Source: MB1-2 sp046566065 (GTDB lineage Bacteria; Actinomycetota; CADDZG01; WHSQ01). From it: 57,857 bases of DNA. Positions 15,331-23,028 of the stretch are shown piece by piece. Position numbers and translations under genes: made by a program. How positions within the stretch are numbered: the first letter of the stretch is position 1; the number at the start of each line of letters is the position of its first letter. The notes below the pieces were generated by a model. That model worked only from the letters and a program-made list of their open reading frames with translations, was not told where the DNA came from and made no database searches. Location: positions 1 to 57,857 of the forward strand of contig JBKHXK010000015.1 in NCBI GenBank assembly GCA_046566065.1, given 5' to 3'.

Positions 15331-16008
15331 ATGAAAAGATTGCTGATCGTTGGTTTGTTGGCCGGGCTGGTCGCGTCATCTCTGCTCTCGCCCGCCGCTG
15401 CCGGAAAGAAGAAGAAGGCAAAGCCGGTCGCGACCACGCTTTACCTCCACGGGACGGAGAGGTTCGGCGAGATGGAGAGCTTCTCCGTCGTGTCCGATGC
15501 GTACCTCAGCATGGATCCGACGAAGCCCACTGGCACCGACTCGAAGTCGAAGGGCATCACCAACTACGGGGTCGGTCCCAACACGCGCTGTGCGGGGAAC
15601 ACCTTGTTCCCTACCTACGTTGGTGAACTCAGCGGAGCCGTCAAGGGAGACATGAAGGTGGTCCTGAACACGATCGCTACACCGGGGGCTGCCGTCGAGA
15701 TCCGCGTCTGGCCCGACATCGCCTCACTGTTGTGTGATTCCGCAACCAGTGCCGACTACGTGGAGCCGGCGGCCTCAGTCGTCGTTCCCCTTACGCCTGG
15801 ACAGGGAACGGTAGAAGCCGTGCTCGAGGATGTGGACTTCGCGGCGGCCGCGAGTTTGATGCTGCAGGTCAGTCCCGCCACGATGGACGTTGCCGGTACC
15901 CAGCGTCCCCTGCCGCCGTTCGTCGGCCGGCTGCTCTACGACTCCGAGGCGGCTCCGTCTTCCATCTCCTTCAGCTGCACGCCGAGCTCCGGGAAGACCT
16001 GCGCCTAG
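15331..16008 (+). CDS. Secreted protein, tandem paralogue 2
   Basis: 225 residues, signal peptide MKRLLIVGLLAGLVASSLLS with a PAAAG cleavage region, then a lysine-rich KKKKAK segment and the domain shared with the upstream gene (ATTLYLHGTERFGE ... YVEPAASVVVPL ... GRLLYDSEAAPSSISFSC, ending KTCA). Separated from paralogue 1 by 20 bases with AGGAGA before ATG, so the pair is one transcript. The two have diverged considerably, so the duplication is not recent. Function unknown; an extracellular or wall-attached beta-sandwich is a reasonable inference. Confidence 0.75.
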   Translation: MKRLLIVGLLAGLVASSLLSPAAAGKKKKAKPVATTLYLHGTERFGEMESFSVVSDAYLSMDPTKPTGTDSKSKGITNYGVGPNTRCAGNTLFPTYVGELSGAVKGDMKVVLNTIATPGAAVEIRVWPDIASLLCDSATSADYVEPAASVVVPLTPGQGTVEAVLEDVDFAAAASLMLQVSPATMDVAGTQRPLPPFVGRLLYDSEAAPSSISFSCTPSSGKTCA

Positions 16009-16028
16009 TCGACCCATCACGGTAATGA

Positions 16029-16061
16029 AAAGGGGGCCGGGCGATATGCCCGGCCCCCTTT
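16029..16061. terminator. Bidirectional terminator between secreted-protein gene and sodA
   Basis: AAAGGGGGCCGGGC-GATAT-GCCCGGCCCCCTTT is a perfect 14-bp stem flanked by A/T tracts on both sides, placed between two convergent genes. Confidence 0.93.
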
Positions 16062-16077
16062 GTGATCGCGGGTTCTG

Positions 16078-16686
16078 CTAGCGAGCTGCGGTCAGTCGCT
16101 TGTTGACCTCGTCCCAGTTGACGACGTTCCACCACGCCTCGATGTAGTCCGGGCGCTTGTTCTGGTACTTGAGGTAGTACGCGTGCTCCCACACGTCCAG
16201 GCCCAGGAGGGGAACCTTTCCCTGCATGAACGGGGAGTCCTGGTTCGGCAGGCTGATGACGTCGACCTTGCCGGCGTCCAGCACGAGCCATGCCCACCCG
16301 CTACCGAAGTGGTTGGTCGCGGCGGTGTTGAACTTCTCGCGGAACTCCTTGAAGGAACCGAACGCGTCGTCGATCGCGGACGCGACCTCGCCGGAGGGCT
16401 CGCCGCCGCCGTCAGGTCCCATGATCGACCAGAACAGCGTGTGGTTCGAGTGCCCGCCTCCGTGGTTGCGGACCGGCGTCTTGACGTCCTCGGGAACGGA
16501 GTCGAAGTTCTTCAACAGGTCGTCGACGTTGTCGTACTGCAGATCGTCCTTGCCCTCGATCGCTGCGTTCAGCTTGTCGATGTAGGTCTGGTGATGCTTC
16601 GTGTGGTGGATCTCCATCGTCTTGGCGTCGATGTGAGGCTCGAGCGCCGAGTAGTCATATGGGAGATCTGGCAGGGAGTACGCCAT
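16078..16686 (-). CDS. sodA: Superoxide dismutase, Mn type
   Basis: 202 residues, a full Fe/Mn superoxide dismutase. Metal ligands are H27, H82, D164 and H168 (in MEIHHTKHH, NHTLFW and LGLDVWEHAYY). The residues that separate Mn from Fe forms, GGGH before NHTLFW and the glutamine in PNQDSP, favour manganese. It disproportionates superoxide in the cytoplasm. GGAAGGAGAGG is close upstream of ATG. No signal peptide. Confidence 0.96.
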   Translation of the reverse strand: MAYSLPDLPYDYSALEPHIDAKTMEIHHTKHHQTYIDKLNAAIEGKDDLQYDNVDDLLKNFDSVPEDVKTPVRNHGGGHSNHTLFWSIMGPDGGGEPSGEVASAIDDAFGSFKEFREKFNTAATNHFGSGWAWLVLDAGKVDVISLPNQDSPFMQGKVPLLGLDVWEHAYYLKYQNKRPDYIEAWWNVVNWDEVNKRLTAAR

Positions 16687-16770
16687 TTCCTCTCCTTCCG
16701 GTCATCGTATGGGTTCGTGCTTACCCTACCTAGGGGAACGGATACGGCCCCAGGATGATTCCCCGGCCCC

Positions 16771-18189
16771 TCAGGCGGAGACGATGCGCACGAAATCGGT
16801 GCTTCCAGCACGAGGCTCCGGTCCGGCCGCAACGACGGCGACCAGTTGGCCGGCGTGAGCGAGTCCCGCTTCGCGGGCGGCTTCCACAGCCCGGCTGATG
16901 CCGACGCTTGCGATCTCCTCCTCGGCGACGAAGGGCACGGTCTTCGGGACCACCCCCCACACGAGGGCGAGAGGGCGCACCGTGGCCTCTCGGTGACCTA
17001 GGCCCAGGATCGGCATGCGAGGCCGGAACGCGGCCACTCGTCTCGCGGTCGCACCGCTCCTGGTTGGGCAGAGGATCGCCGCCACGTCGAGTTCTTCGGC
17101 GGCGTGAACGGCGGAGCGGGCTATCGCCCAGGACACCGGATCGTCGGCCTCCTCATAGGACACGTTCGCCGGGCGCATACGCCCTTGGCGCTCGGCGCGC
17201 TGAGCGATCGTTGCCATCGTCTCCACGGTCGCGATCGGGTATTTGCCGATGGCGGTTTCCTCCGACAGCATCAACGCGTCCGTCCCGTCGAGCACTGCGT
17301 TGGCGACGTCGTTCACCTCGGCTCTACTGGGTAGGGGACCGTGCGTCATCGACTCCAGCATCTGCGTTGCCGTGATCACCGGGGTCCCCGTCCCGTTGCA
17401 CATCTGGATGATCTCTTTCTGAAGCAGCGGCACCTCTTCGAGCGGCATCTGGATGCCCAGGTCCCCCCGCGCGACCATCACCGCGTCGGCGGCATGAACG
17501 ATCTCGGACAGGTTCTGGATCGCGGAGCGGGTCTCGATCTTGGCGACGAGGAGAGGGCCTCCCTTCTGTTTCGGCATCGCTGCGCGAACGCGTTCGATGT
17601 CCTCTGCATCTCGGATGAAGGACAGGCCGATGAGGTCCACCTTCAGGCTTAGGGCCGCCTCGAGAGAGCGACGGTCGTCTTCGGTGAACGCGTCGATCTT
17701 GTCTTCGGCATTCGGGATGTGCATGCCCTTGCGCGAACGCAGGAGTCCTCGCCTGATCACCTCGGTGTGGACCGATCCGCCCGTGACCTCTGTCACTCTC
17801 AAGATGATGGCTCCGTCGGCGAGGAAGATCTCTTCGCCGGGATGGACCATCTCGTGGAGGTTCTCAACAGTGGTCGACACGCCGGTCCAGTCACCTTCGC
17901 CGCTGCGCTGATCCAACACGAAGGGCTCGCCGGGCTCGAGACTGACCGCGTCGCCTACGACCGGGCCCGTTCGCATCTTCGGCCCGGGAAGGTCCGCCAG
18001 GAGCCCGACCACGCGACCGAGTCGATCGGCCTCTCGCCGCGCCGTTTCCGCGGATGCCTTGTGCGTGTCCGTATCGGCGTGCGCGAGGTTCAGTCGGAAT
18101 ACGTCGACGCCCGCTGCGACCAGATCGTGGACCACGGCGCCGTCCCAGCTGGCGGGTCCGAGAGTGGCAACGATCTTCGTCCTGCGCAC
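16771..18189 (-). CDS. pyk: Pyruvate kinase
   Basis: 472 residues, the normal length. The protein opens with RRTKIVATLGPAS and carries VARGDLGIQMPLEEV (Mg2+/substrate site), TATQMLESM and the C-terminal allosteric domain with CPTRSGATARRVAAFRP. It converts phosphoenolpyruvate and ADP to pyruvate and ATP. GTG 18189 with GGAGG before it matches the family N-terminus; the in-frame extension to 18318 has no family support. Divergent from the dioxygenase gene at 18317. Confidence 0.95.
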   Translation of the reverse strand: MRRTKIVATLGPASWDGAVVHDLVAAGVDVFRLNLAHADTDTHKASAETARREADRLGRVVGLLADLPGPKMRTGPVVGDAVSLEPGEPFVLDQRSGEGDWTGVSTTVENLHEMVHPGEEIFLADGAIILRVTEVTGGSVHTEVIRRGLLRSRKGMHIPNAEDKIDAFTEDDRRSLEAALSLKVDLIGLSFIRDAEDIERVRAAMPKQKGGPLLVAKIETRSAIQNLSEIVHAADAVMVARGDLGIQMPLEEVPLLQKEIIQMCNGTGTPVITATQMLESMTHGPLPSRAEVNDVANAVLDGTDALMLSEETAIGKYPIATVETMATIAQRAERQGRMRPANVSYEEADDPVSWAIARSAVHAAEELDVAAILCPTRSGATARRVAAFRPRMPILGLGHREATVRPLALVWGVVPKTVPFVAEEEIASVGISRAVEAAREAGLAHAGQLVAVVAAGPEPRAGSTDFVRIVSA

Positions 18190-18316
18190 GTGACCTCCGG
18201 TTTCGCTAGGCCGGCCGATGGATAGGCACATTAGACGTACCACTGCGAGACGGGAATCGGCGTGGCCGGATCGAGGTTGCTCCGATGGAAAGCCGTTCGA
18301 GGAGGAAGGTTCGGTC

Positions 18317-19249
18317 ATGAAGCTTGAGGGCGTCCATCACGTCACTGCCATCACGGGCGATGCACCCGCGAACGTCGAGTTCTACGTCGGAGTCCTGGGT
18401 CTCCGGATGGTGAAGAAGACGGTGAATCAGGACGACCCGACCGTCTATCACCTCTTCTACGCCGACGAGAAGGGCAGCGCCGGTGCCGACATCACCTTCT
18501 TCGAATACCCCGGTGTGCCCGAGGGCCGCGCCGGGGACGGGATGGTTCATCGCGTCGCGTTCCGCGTGGGGTCAGAGGCGGCGATCGACTTCTGGGAGAA
18601 ACGGCTGCAGGGCGAGACCAAGCACCTCGAACGGACCGAAGGGTCTCTGGTGCTATCCGATCCCGAGGGGCTGGACCTCGAGTTGGTGGTCGACACCTCC
18701 GATGACGAGCCTCTCCGAGCGATCTACCCGGGGATCCCGGCCGAGATGGCGATCCGTGGTTTCGAGGGAGTGCGCGCCTACAGCAGCATGCCCGAAGCCA
18801 GCCGGTCTCTCTTCGAGGAGACCTTGGGCTTCGAGCCGACCGCTGATGGGGCCTGGAACGTAAGGGGGCGGCAGCGTGGCGGGTTCTACCGATTCGACCC
18901 GCCGCCCGCGACCCGGCCTCTGAACGGAGCCGGAACGGTGCATCACGTGGCATGGGCCTCTCATATGGACGAGCACGAGGCCTGGCGCGAGAGGGTGGAA
19001 GACGCAGGCGCCCATCCCACGCCCGTCATCGATCGCTTCTACTTCCGCTCGATCTATTTCCGGGAACCCTCCGGTGTGCTCTTCGAGATAGCGACGCTGG
19101 GACCCGGGTTCGATGCAGACGAGGATCTCGACAAGCTCGGCGAAGCGCTCTCGTTACCACCCAACTACGAGCACCTGAGGGACAAGCTGAAGGACGTCCT
19201 CACGCCACTTCCCGACCCGCGTAAGAAGGCTCTAACCGGCTTGGGCTAG
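18317..19249 (+). CDS. VOC-superfamily ring-cleaving dioxygenase-like protein
   Basis: 310 residues made of two vicinal-oxygen-chelate (glyoxalase fold) modules. GVHHVTAITGD gives the first metal histidine, TVHHVAWASHMDEH a second and SGVLFEIATLGPG the glutamate, the pattern of extradiol dioxygenases of the LinE/MhqO/MhqE group that open hydroquinones. Substrate is not determined. GGAGGAAGG is well placed before ATG 18317. Confidence 0.88.
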   Translation: MKLEGVHHVTAITGDAPANVEFYVGVLGLRMVKKTVNQDDPTVYHLFYADEKGSAGADITFFEYPGVPEGRAGDGMVHRVAFRVGSEAAIDFWEKRLQGETKHLERTEGSLVLSDPEGLDLELVVDTSDDEPLRAIYPGIPAEMAIRGFEGVRAYSSMPEASRSLFEETLGFEPTADGAWNVRGRQRGGFYRFDPPPATRPLNGAGTVHHVAWASHMDEHEAWRERVEDAGAHPTPVIDRFYFRSIYFREPSGVLFEIATLGPGFDADEDLDKLGEALSLPPNYEHLRDKLKDVLTPLPDPRKKALTGLG

Positions 19250-19320
19250 GGCGGCAGGAGTTCCCATCTGCTTCCAGAACTTTACAGGGGGGCCTGAGAG
19301 GACGACGGCAGGAGCTGCAG

Positions 19321-20382
19321 ATGGACGAAGCACTCACCCGTTCGCGTGTCATGGCGGTCGACGACACCGAGGCGAACCTCTTCCTTCTCGAAGTGATCCT
19401 GGAAGATCTCGGCTACACGAACGTGGTCTGTGTGAACGACCCGAAGCTGGCTCTCGACACCTGGACCCACTTCGAGCCCGACCTCGTGCTTCTCGATCTC
19501 CACATGCCGCGGGTCTCCGGTCTCGACGTACTGGCGCAGATACGGGCCGAGGCCGGGCCCGGGTTCCTGCCCGTGCTGATGCTCACCGCCGATGCATCTT
19601 CGGAGGCCAAGGTCCGCGCCCTCTCCGCCGGAGCGAACGACTTCCTCACCAAGCCCTTCGACCGCGTCGAGGTCCAGCTGCGGATGCAGAACCTGCTTCG
19701 CATCCGCCACCTTCACCGAGAGCTCCAAGAGCAGAACGCTCATCTCGAGGAGCGTGTGCAGGAACGAACGAAAGAGGTCGCCGAGGCGAAGGACGAGATC
19801 CTGCAGCGTCTGGCGATGGCTGCGGAGTTCAGAGACGACCAGACGGGGGAGCACACCCAGCGTGTCGGTTCGGTCGCTGCGCTCGTGGCGGAAGCTTTGG
19901 GCTTGCCCTCTCCCGAGGTCGAGTTGATCCGACGGGCCGCGCCTCTGCACGATGTGGGAAAGATCGGGATCCCCGACAGCGTGCTGTTGAAGCCGGGGCC
20001 TCTGACCGAGGCAGAGCGCAGTCTCATGAAACGTCACACTGAGATCGGCGCGCGCCTCGTCTCGCGAAGCTCTGCTCCCACCCTTCAGATGGCGGAACAG
20101 ATCGCGTCCGCCCATCACGAGAGATGGGATGGCACGGGCTATGGCGTGGGTCTCTCGGGGACCGACATCCCCATCTCGGGCCGGATCGTCGCAGTGACCG
20201 ACGTCTTTGATGCACTGACCCACAAGCGTCCCTACAAAGAGGCCTGGAGCGCGGCGGACGCGCTGGAGGAGATCCGGTCCCAGCGAGGCAAGCAGTTCGA
20301 CCCGCACGTTGTCGACGCATTCCTCGATGTGGGGCAAACCATCGATCTCCGCGACGACGCATCGGTGCCGTCGGCTCGGTGA
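19321..20382 (+). CDS. Response regulator with HD-GYP phosphodiesterase domain
   Basis: 353 residues: an N-terminal receiver domain (about 10-125, phospho-acceptor aspartate in LVLLDLHMPRVSG and lysine in FLTKPFD), a coiled-coil linker rich in Glu/Arg (130-165) and an HD-GYP domain (170-350) with LHDVGKIGIPD and HHERWDGTGY. HD-GYP enzymes hydrolyse c-di-GMP. The last motif reads GYG rather than GYP, a common variant whose effect on activity is unclear. No cognate histidine kinase is adjacent. Confidence 0.9.
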   Translation: MDEALTRSRVMAVDDTEANLFLLEVILEDLGYTNVVCVNDPKLALDTWTHFEPDLVLLDLHMPRVSGLDVLAQIRAEAGPGFLPVLMLTADASSEAKVRALSAGANDFLTKPFDRVEVQLRMQNLLRIRHLHRELQEQNAHLEERVQERTKEVAEAKDEILQRLAMAAEFRDDQTGEHTQRVGSVAALVAEALGLPSPEVELIRRAAPLHDVGKIGIPDSVLLKPGPLTEAERSLMKRHTEIGARLVSRSSAPTLQMAEQIASAHHERWDGTGYGVGLSGTDIPISGRIVAVTDVFDALTHKRPYKEAWSAADALEEIRSQRGKQFDPHVVDAFLDVGQTIDLRDDASVPSAR

Positions 20383-20525
20383 CCTGGTTGCGATCGGGAT
20401 CCTTGTAAGAAAGACGAGCCTTCAGGAATGCGAAGGGCCTTGCTTCGGTTCATCTCACTGAGGGGTTACACAGCGCCGGGACGCCCAGCAGTGTGCGTCG
20501 GCGGTACTCACTACGAAGGAGAGAC

Positions 20526-21206
20526 ATGCTCAAGGAAGCTTTCTGTGCCAGCTGCGTGAGGACCGTCTACAGAGGGGTAGCAGACGAAGACTCCTGCCCC
20601 GTGTGCTCCTCTCCTTTGGTGGTCACCGGGTCGCCCAGGGATGTAGAGGTGGCTGCGCCGCCGCCCGGGCCCCTGATCCCCGAGAACGAGAGCCTCCGCT
20701 TGGCCGCCGTGGGCCGCTACGAGATCCTGGACACTCCGAGGGACGGCGCCTTCGACCGGATCACCGAACTGGCGGCCCGGGTGTTCCAGGTCCCGATCGC
20801 AACCATCACGATCGTTGATCACGACCGCATCTGGTTCAAGTCGAAGTACGGGATCGATGCCGAGCAGATCGATAGGGAGCCGGGGCTCTGCGCCTCCGCG
20901 GTCCTCTCGGACGAGGCCTGGGTCGTAAGCGATGCCGCCATCGACCCTCGGTCGTTGGACAACCCCCTGGTTCGCGGCGAGCTCGGACTTCGCTTCTACG
21001 CCGGCGCCCCGCTGAGAACCGCGGACGGCTACAGCCTAGGAACGATCAACATCATCGATACCAAGCCGCGCGAGCTGACCGAGGAGCAGGTACAGATCCT
21101 TCAGGGGATGGCAGAGATCGTGGTGGACAACCTCGAGCTCCGACTGGCTGCCTTACGGCTCTACCGCGATGCCCGTGAGGGGCGGCTGGACGCACGGACC
21201 AACTGA
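20526..21206 (+). CDS. Zinc-ribbon plus GAF-domain protein
   Basis: 226 residues. An N-terminal zinc ribbon has four cysteines (CASC near residue 8, CPVC near 26). A linker leads to a GAF domain (about 60-210) beginning LAAVGRYEILDTPRDGAFDRIT, with ITIVDHDRIWFKSKYG and GSLG-like GYSLGTINI segments typical of GAF domains in front of cyclases and kinases; here there is no output domain. It may be a small-ligand or redox sensor acting through a partner, possibly the REC-HD-GYP protein upstream. GAAGGAGAG precedes ATG 20526. Confidence 0.8.
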   Translation: MLKEAFCASCVRTVYRGVADEDSCPVCSSPLVVTGSPRDVEVAAPPPGPLIPENESLRLAAVGRYEILDTPRDGAFDRITELAARVFQVPIATITIVDHDRIWFKSKYGIDAEQIDREPGLCASAVLSDEAWVVSDAAIDPRSLDNPLVRGELGLRFYAGAPLRTADGYSLGTINIIDTKPRELTEEQVQILQGMAEIVVDNLELRLAALRLYRDAREGRLDARTN

Positions 21207-21228
21207 CGTCCGGTCGATGAGCTCCCGA

Positions 21229-21250
21229 CCGCCGCGGCCGAGAGCGGCGG
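21229..21250 (+). terminator. Hairpin downstream of the GAF-protein gene
   Basis: CCGCCGC, an 8-base loop, then GCGGCGG, 23 bases after the stop and 35 bases before tRNA-Val. No T-run. Confidence 0.4.
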
Positions 21251-21284
21251 CACTCTCTGGAGATAGCCTGAGGGGGCAGACCAC

Positions 21285-21359
21285 GGGCGGTTAGCTCAGA
21301 GGGAGAGCACTCGGTTTACACCCGAGGGGTCGGCGGTTCGATCCCGTCACCGCCCACCA
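21285..21359 (+). tRNA. tRNA-Val (anticodon TAC), CCA encoded
   Basis: All four arms fold: acceptor GGGCGGT/ACCGCCC, D-arm GCTC/GAGC, anticodon stem CTCGG/CCGAG with loop TTTACAC (anticodon TAC at 21317-21319), and T-arm GGCGG-TTCGATC-CCGTC. The discriminator is A and the 3' CCA is encoded (21357-21359). It reads GUA and, with modification, other valine codons. Confidence 0.96.
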
Positions 21360-21390
21360 GACCGCGTGGGTCCCCGTGCGACGACGTAGC

Positions 21391-22467
21391 TCAGGTGATG
21401 GACGGAGACCCCACCTCCCACGAGGCCGGCCCGTCGGCCAGCGAACCCAAGAGCCCACCGAGCAGACTGGATAGCAGAGTGACGCCTGCCCAGAGCTCGG
21501 GCGACCAACCGATCCCGGTCTGCAACTCGAAAACCACGAAGTACGTCGACCAAGCAGTGAGCGGGATCGCGGCGCCGAGCAGCCAGGGTGGAAGCCCGCG
21601 CTGGATGCCGGCATCAGCGACCGATCCGATGACGAGGCCGATCGCGATCAACGGCCATTGCTCGAACTCGCCAAGGCCCGTTTGCAACACCAACAGGAAC
21701 GTGTAGAGGAAAAGGAATGTCCCGCGTGGGGTCTTCCACCGGCGCCTGACGAACAGCGCGGGGAACACGAGCACCACAGTTGTCACGAGGAATGACCCGA
21801 GCGCCCAGTTCTCGCGAAGTTCCCGCCCAACCGATGGCGTGATGTGCGATAGATCGTGGGTGTGGGTAGTCACGTTCGGATACGCAACCGCGGTCGTGCC
21901 GAACGGTGACAAGAAGCCGAGGAAGAACGCACCGATCGCGGTCAATAGCGTCAGCGACAGGAGGGCGGGAAGAAACTCGCTCATAGAGACCTCGACCGTG
22001 GGGGAGCGCAACATCGTTCGCAATGGTGCCGAGAGCGCGAGTGCACCGCCGGCGAGAAGGAGTAGGTGTGTGGGACTGAGGAGCGCTTCGACGTTCGCCT
22101 CGATCCCGAAGATCTCGTGCCAGATGAGATCGCCTACGGCTGCGGCGCCGAACAAGGCGAAGCCGAGCAGCGAGGCGAGGTGGCCTGGGGGGATGGTCTC
22201 GAGGAGGGAGCGGCCCGACGACCGCCGGCGCCACACGATCAATCCTGCCCACAAAGCCGCGGCGGTGAAGCCGCTATAGAGGACGCCGTGCCACGGGCTG
22301 AAGAACGATTCAGGTTTCTGATGAGAGTGTGCCCAGCCATCGAGGAATAGCCCGATGATCGTCCAGAGACCGAACACCATGCCGACGAACTCCTCTTTAC
22401 GGGCAAGGGGTGTCCCGGAGCCTTGCGATCTTTCCGTTAGCACGTTCACCTCCGCGATCTCTGCCAC
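21391..22467 (-). CDS. Polytopic membrane protein with conserved histidines, unknown family
   Basis: 358 residues with about nine hydrophobic segments. Histidine-containing motifs lie at the membrane boundaries: GWAHSHQKPESFFSPWHG near residue 45, GDLIWHEIFG near 110, SPTHLLLLAGG near 130, and TTHTHDLSHITPS around 205. Such clusters suggest heme or metal binding, but I cannot name the family. It is divergent from the permease operon and shares its promoter region with an 8-bp inverted repeat, so joint regulation is plausible. Starts at GTG 22467; an in-frame GTG a few codons later is possible. Confidence 0.75.
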   Translation of the reverse strand: MAEIAEVNVLTERSQGSGTPLARKEEFVGMVFGLWTIIGLFLDGWAHSHQKPESFFSPWHGVLYSGFTAAALWAGLIVWRRRSSGRSLLETIPPGHLASLLGFALFGAAAVGDLIWHEIFGIEANVEALLSPTHLLLLAGGALALSAPLRTMLRSPTVEVSMSEFLPALLSLTLLTAIGAFFLGFLSPFGTTAVAYPNVTTHTHDLSHITPSVGRELRENWALGSFLVTTVVLVFPALFVRRRWKTPRGTFLFLYTFLLVLQTGLGEFEQWPLIAIGLVIGSVADAGIQRGLPPWLLGAAIPLTAWSTYFVVFELQTGIGWSPELWAGVTLLSSLLGGLLGSLADGPASWEVGSPSIT

Positions 22468-22487
22468 GAACGAGCACTCGGCCTCGG

Positions 22488-22520
22488 TAACGAAGTGACC
22501 GATCTGTCCTTCGTTATAGT
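22488..22520 (+). promoter_or_regulatory. Operator-like inverted repeat and -10 box between divergent membrane genes
   Basis: The perfect 8-bp inverted repeat TAACGAAG (22488-22495), 13-base spacer, CTTCGTTA (22509-22516) lies in the 60-bp gap between the divergent gene pair. Half-site centres are 21 bp apart, two helical turns. A -10-like TATAGT (22515-22520) overlaps the right arm and ends 7 bases before ATG 22528, so the plus-strand gene may be leaderless and a bound protein would block polymerase. Confidence 0.55.
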
Positions 22521-22527
22521 GGTTGAC

Positions 22528-22839
22528 ATGCGGCTGCGCACCTTCCTAGGTGGTACCAGAACGGGCAGGATGTTGAGCATCCTGGTCTTGGCCCTCTTCG
22601 TGCTGCTCTGTGGGCTACATATCGCGGGAGCCCATCACGATTCTCACAGCGATGGCTTCGGCGTGGCTGCGGAGGCGTTCGTGCTGCTGATCATGGTCGG
22701 CCTTCTCATGCTCCGCGCACTCGTGCGGCCCGCTCTCGATGGCTCGTACGTTGCGGCCGGCTCTGATCGTCCCGATACGCCGCCGCCTGCTCGCATGGGC
22801 TCCGGCCTCTCCCCTCAGGGGGCGCCCCTCCTCTGCTGA
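22528..22839 (+). CDS. Small membrane protein, His-containing loop
   Basis: 103 residues with two predicted membrane segments (about 14-34 and 46-68) separated by a short AHHDSHSDGF loop with three histidines, which could bind a metal. The C-terminal third is proline- and glycine-rich. ATG 22528 follows the -10-like TATAGT by 7 bases; an in-frame start at 22495 would lie inside the operator and is less likely. First gene of the probable operon; no family recognised. Confidence 0.6.
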   Translation: MRLRTFLGGTRTGRMLSILVLALFVLLCGLHIAGAHHDSHSDGFGVAAEAFVLLIMVGLLMLRALVRPALDGSYVAAGSDRPDTPPPARMGSGLSPQGAPLLC

Positions 22840-22887
22840 TCTTCACCGGCACCTGTCGTGTTTGTCGGTCTAGCAGTGGAGGTTCCG

Positions 22888-23028
22888 GTGGAGTATGTGG
22901 TGGTTGGCGTCGTCGTCGTTCTGGTCTCTCTTTGGGTCATCCGTCGTAGCGACCCTTCGCGGCTCGAGCAGAAGCGACTAGAGAACCTCCGCAAGCTCTC
23001 GGACCAACGAGACGGGCGCTCGCGGTGA
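22888..23028 (+). CDS. Membrane microprotein, CcmD-like size
   Basis: 46 residues: a hydrophobic helix of about 18 residues (YVVVGVVVVLVSLWVI) followed by a charged Arg/Lys/Glu-rich tail that ends DQRDGRSR. GTG 22888 has GGAGG 5 bases upstream; GTG 22876 would give 50 residues. The stop overlaps the GTG start of the M23 peptidase gene (GTGA), strong evidence that the frame is translated. The layout resembles CcmD or other single-pass adaptor peptides, but similarity is structural only. Confidence 0.6.
   Translation: MEYVVVGVVVVLVSLWVIRRSDPSRLEQKRLENLRKLSDQRDGRSR

Noticed and set aside
21291..21614. Protein frame on the minus strand across tRNA-Val
   Set aside because: It covers the tRNA and the 3' end of the membrane protein gene with no family signal; a shadow of the GC-rich sequence.
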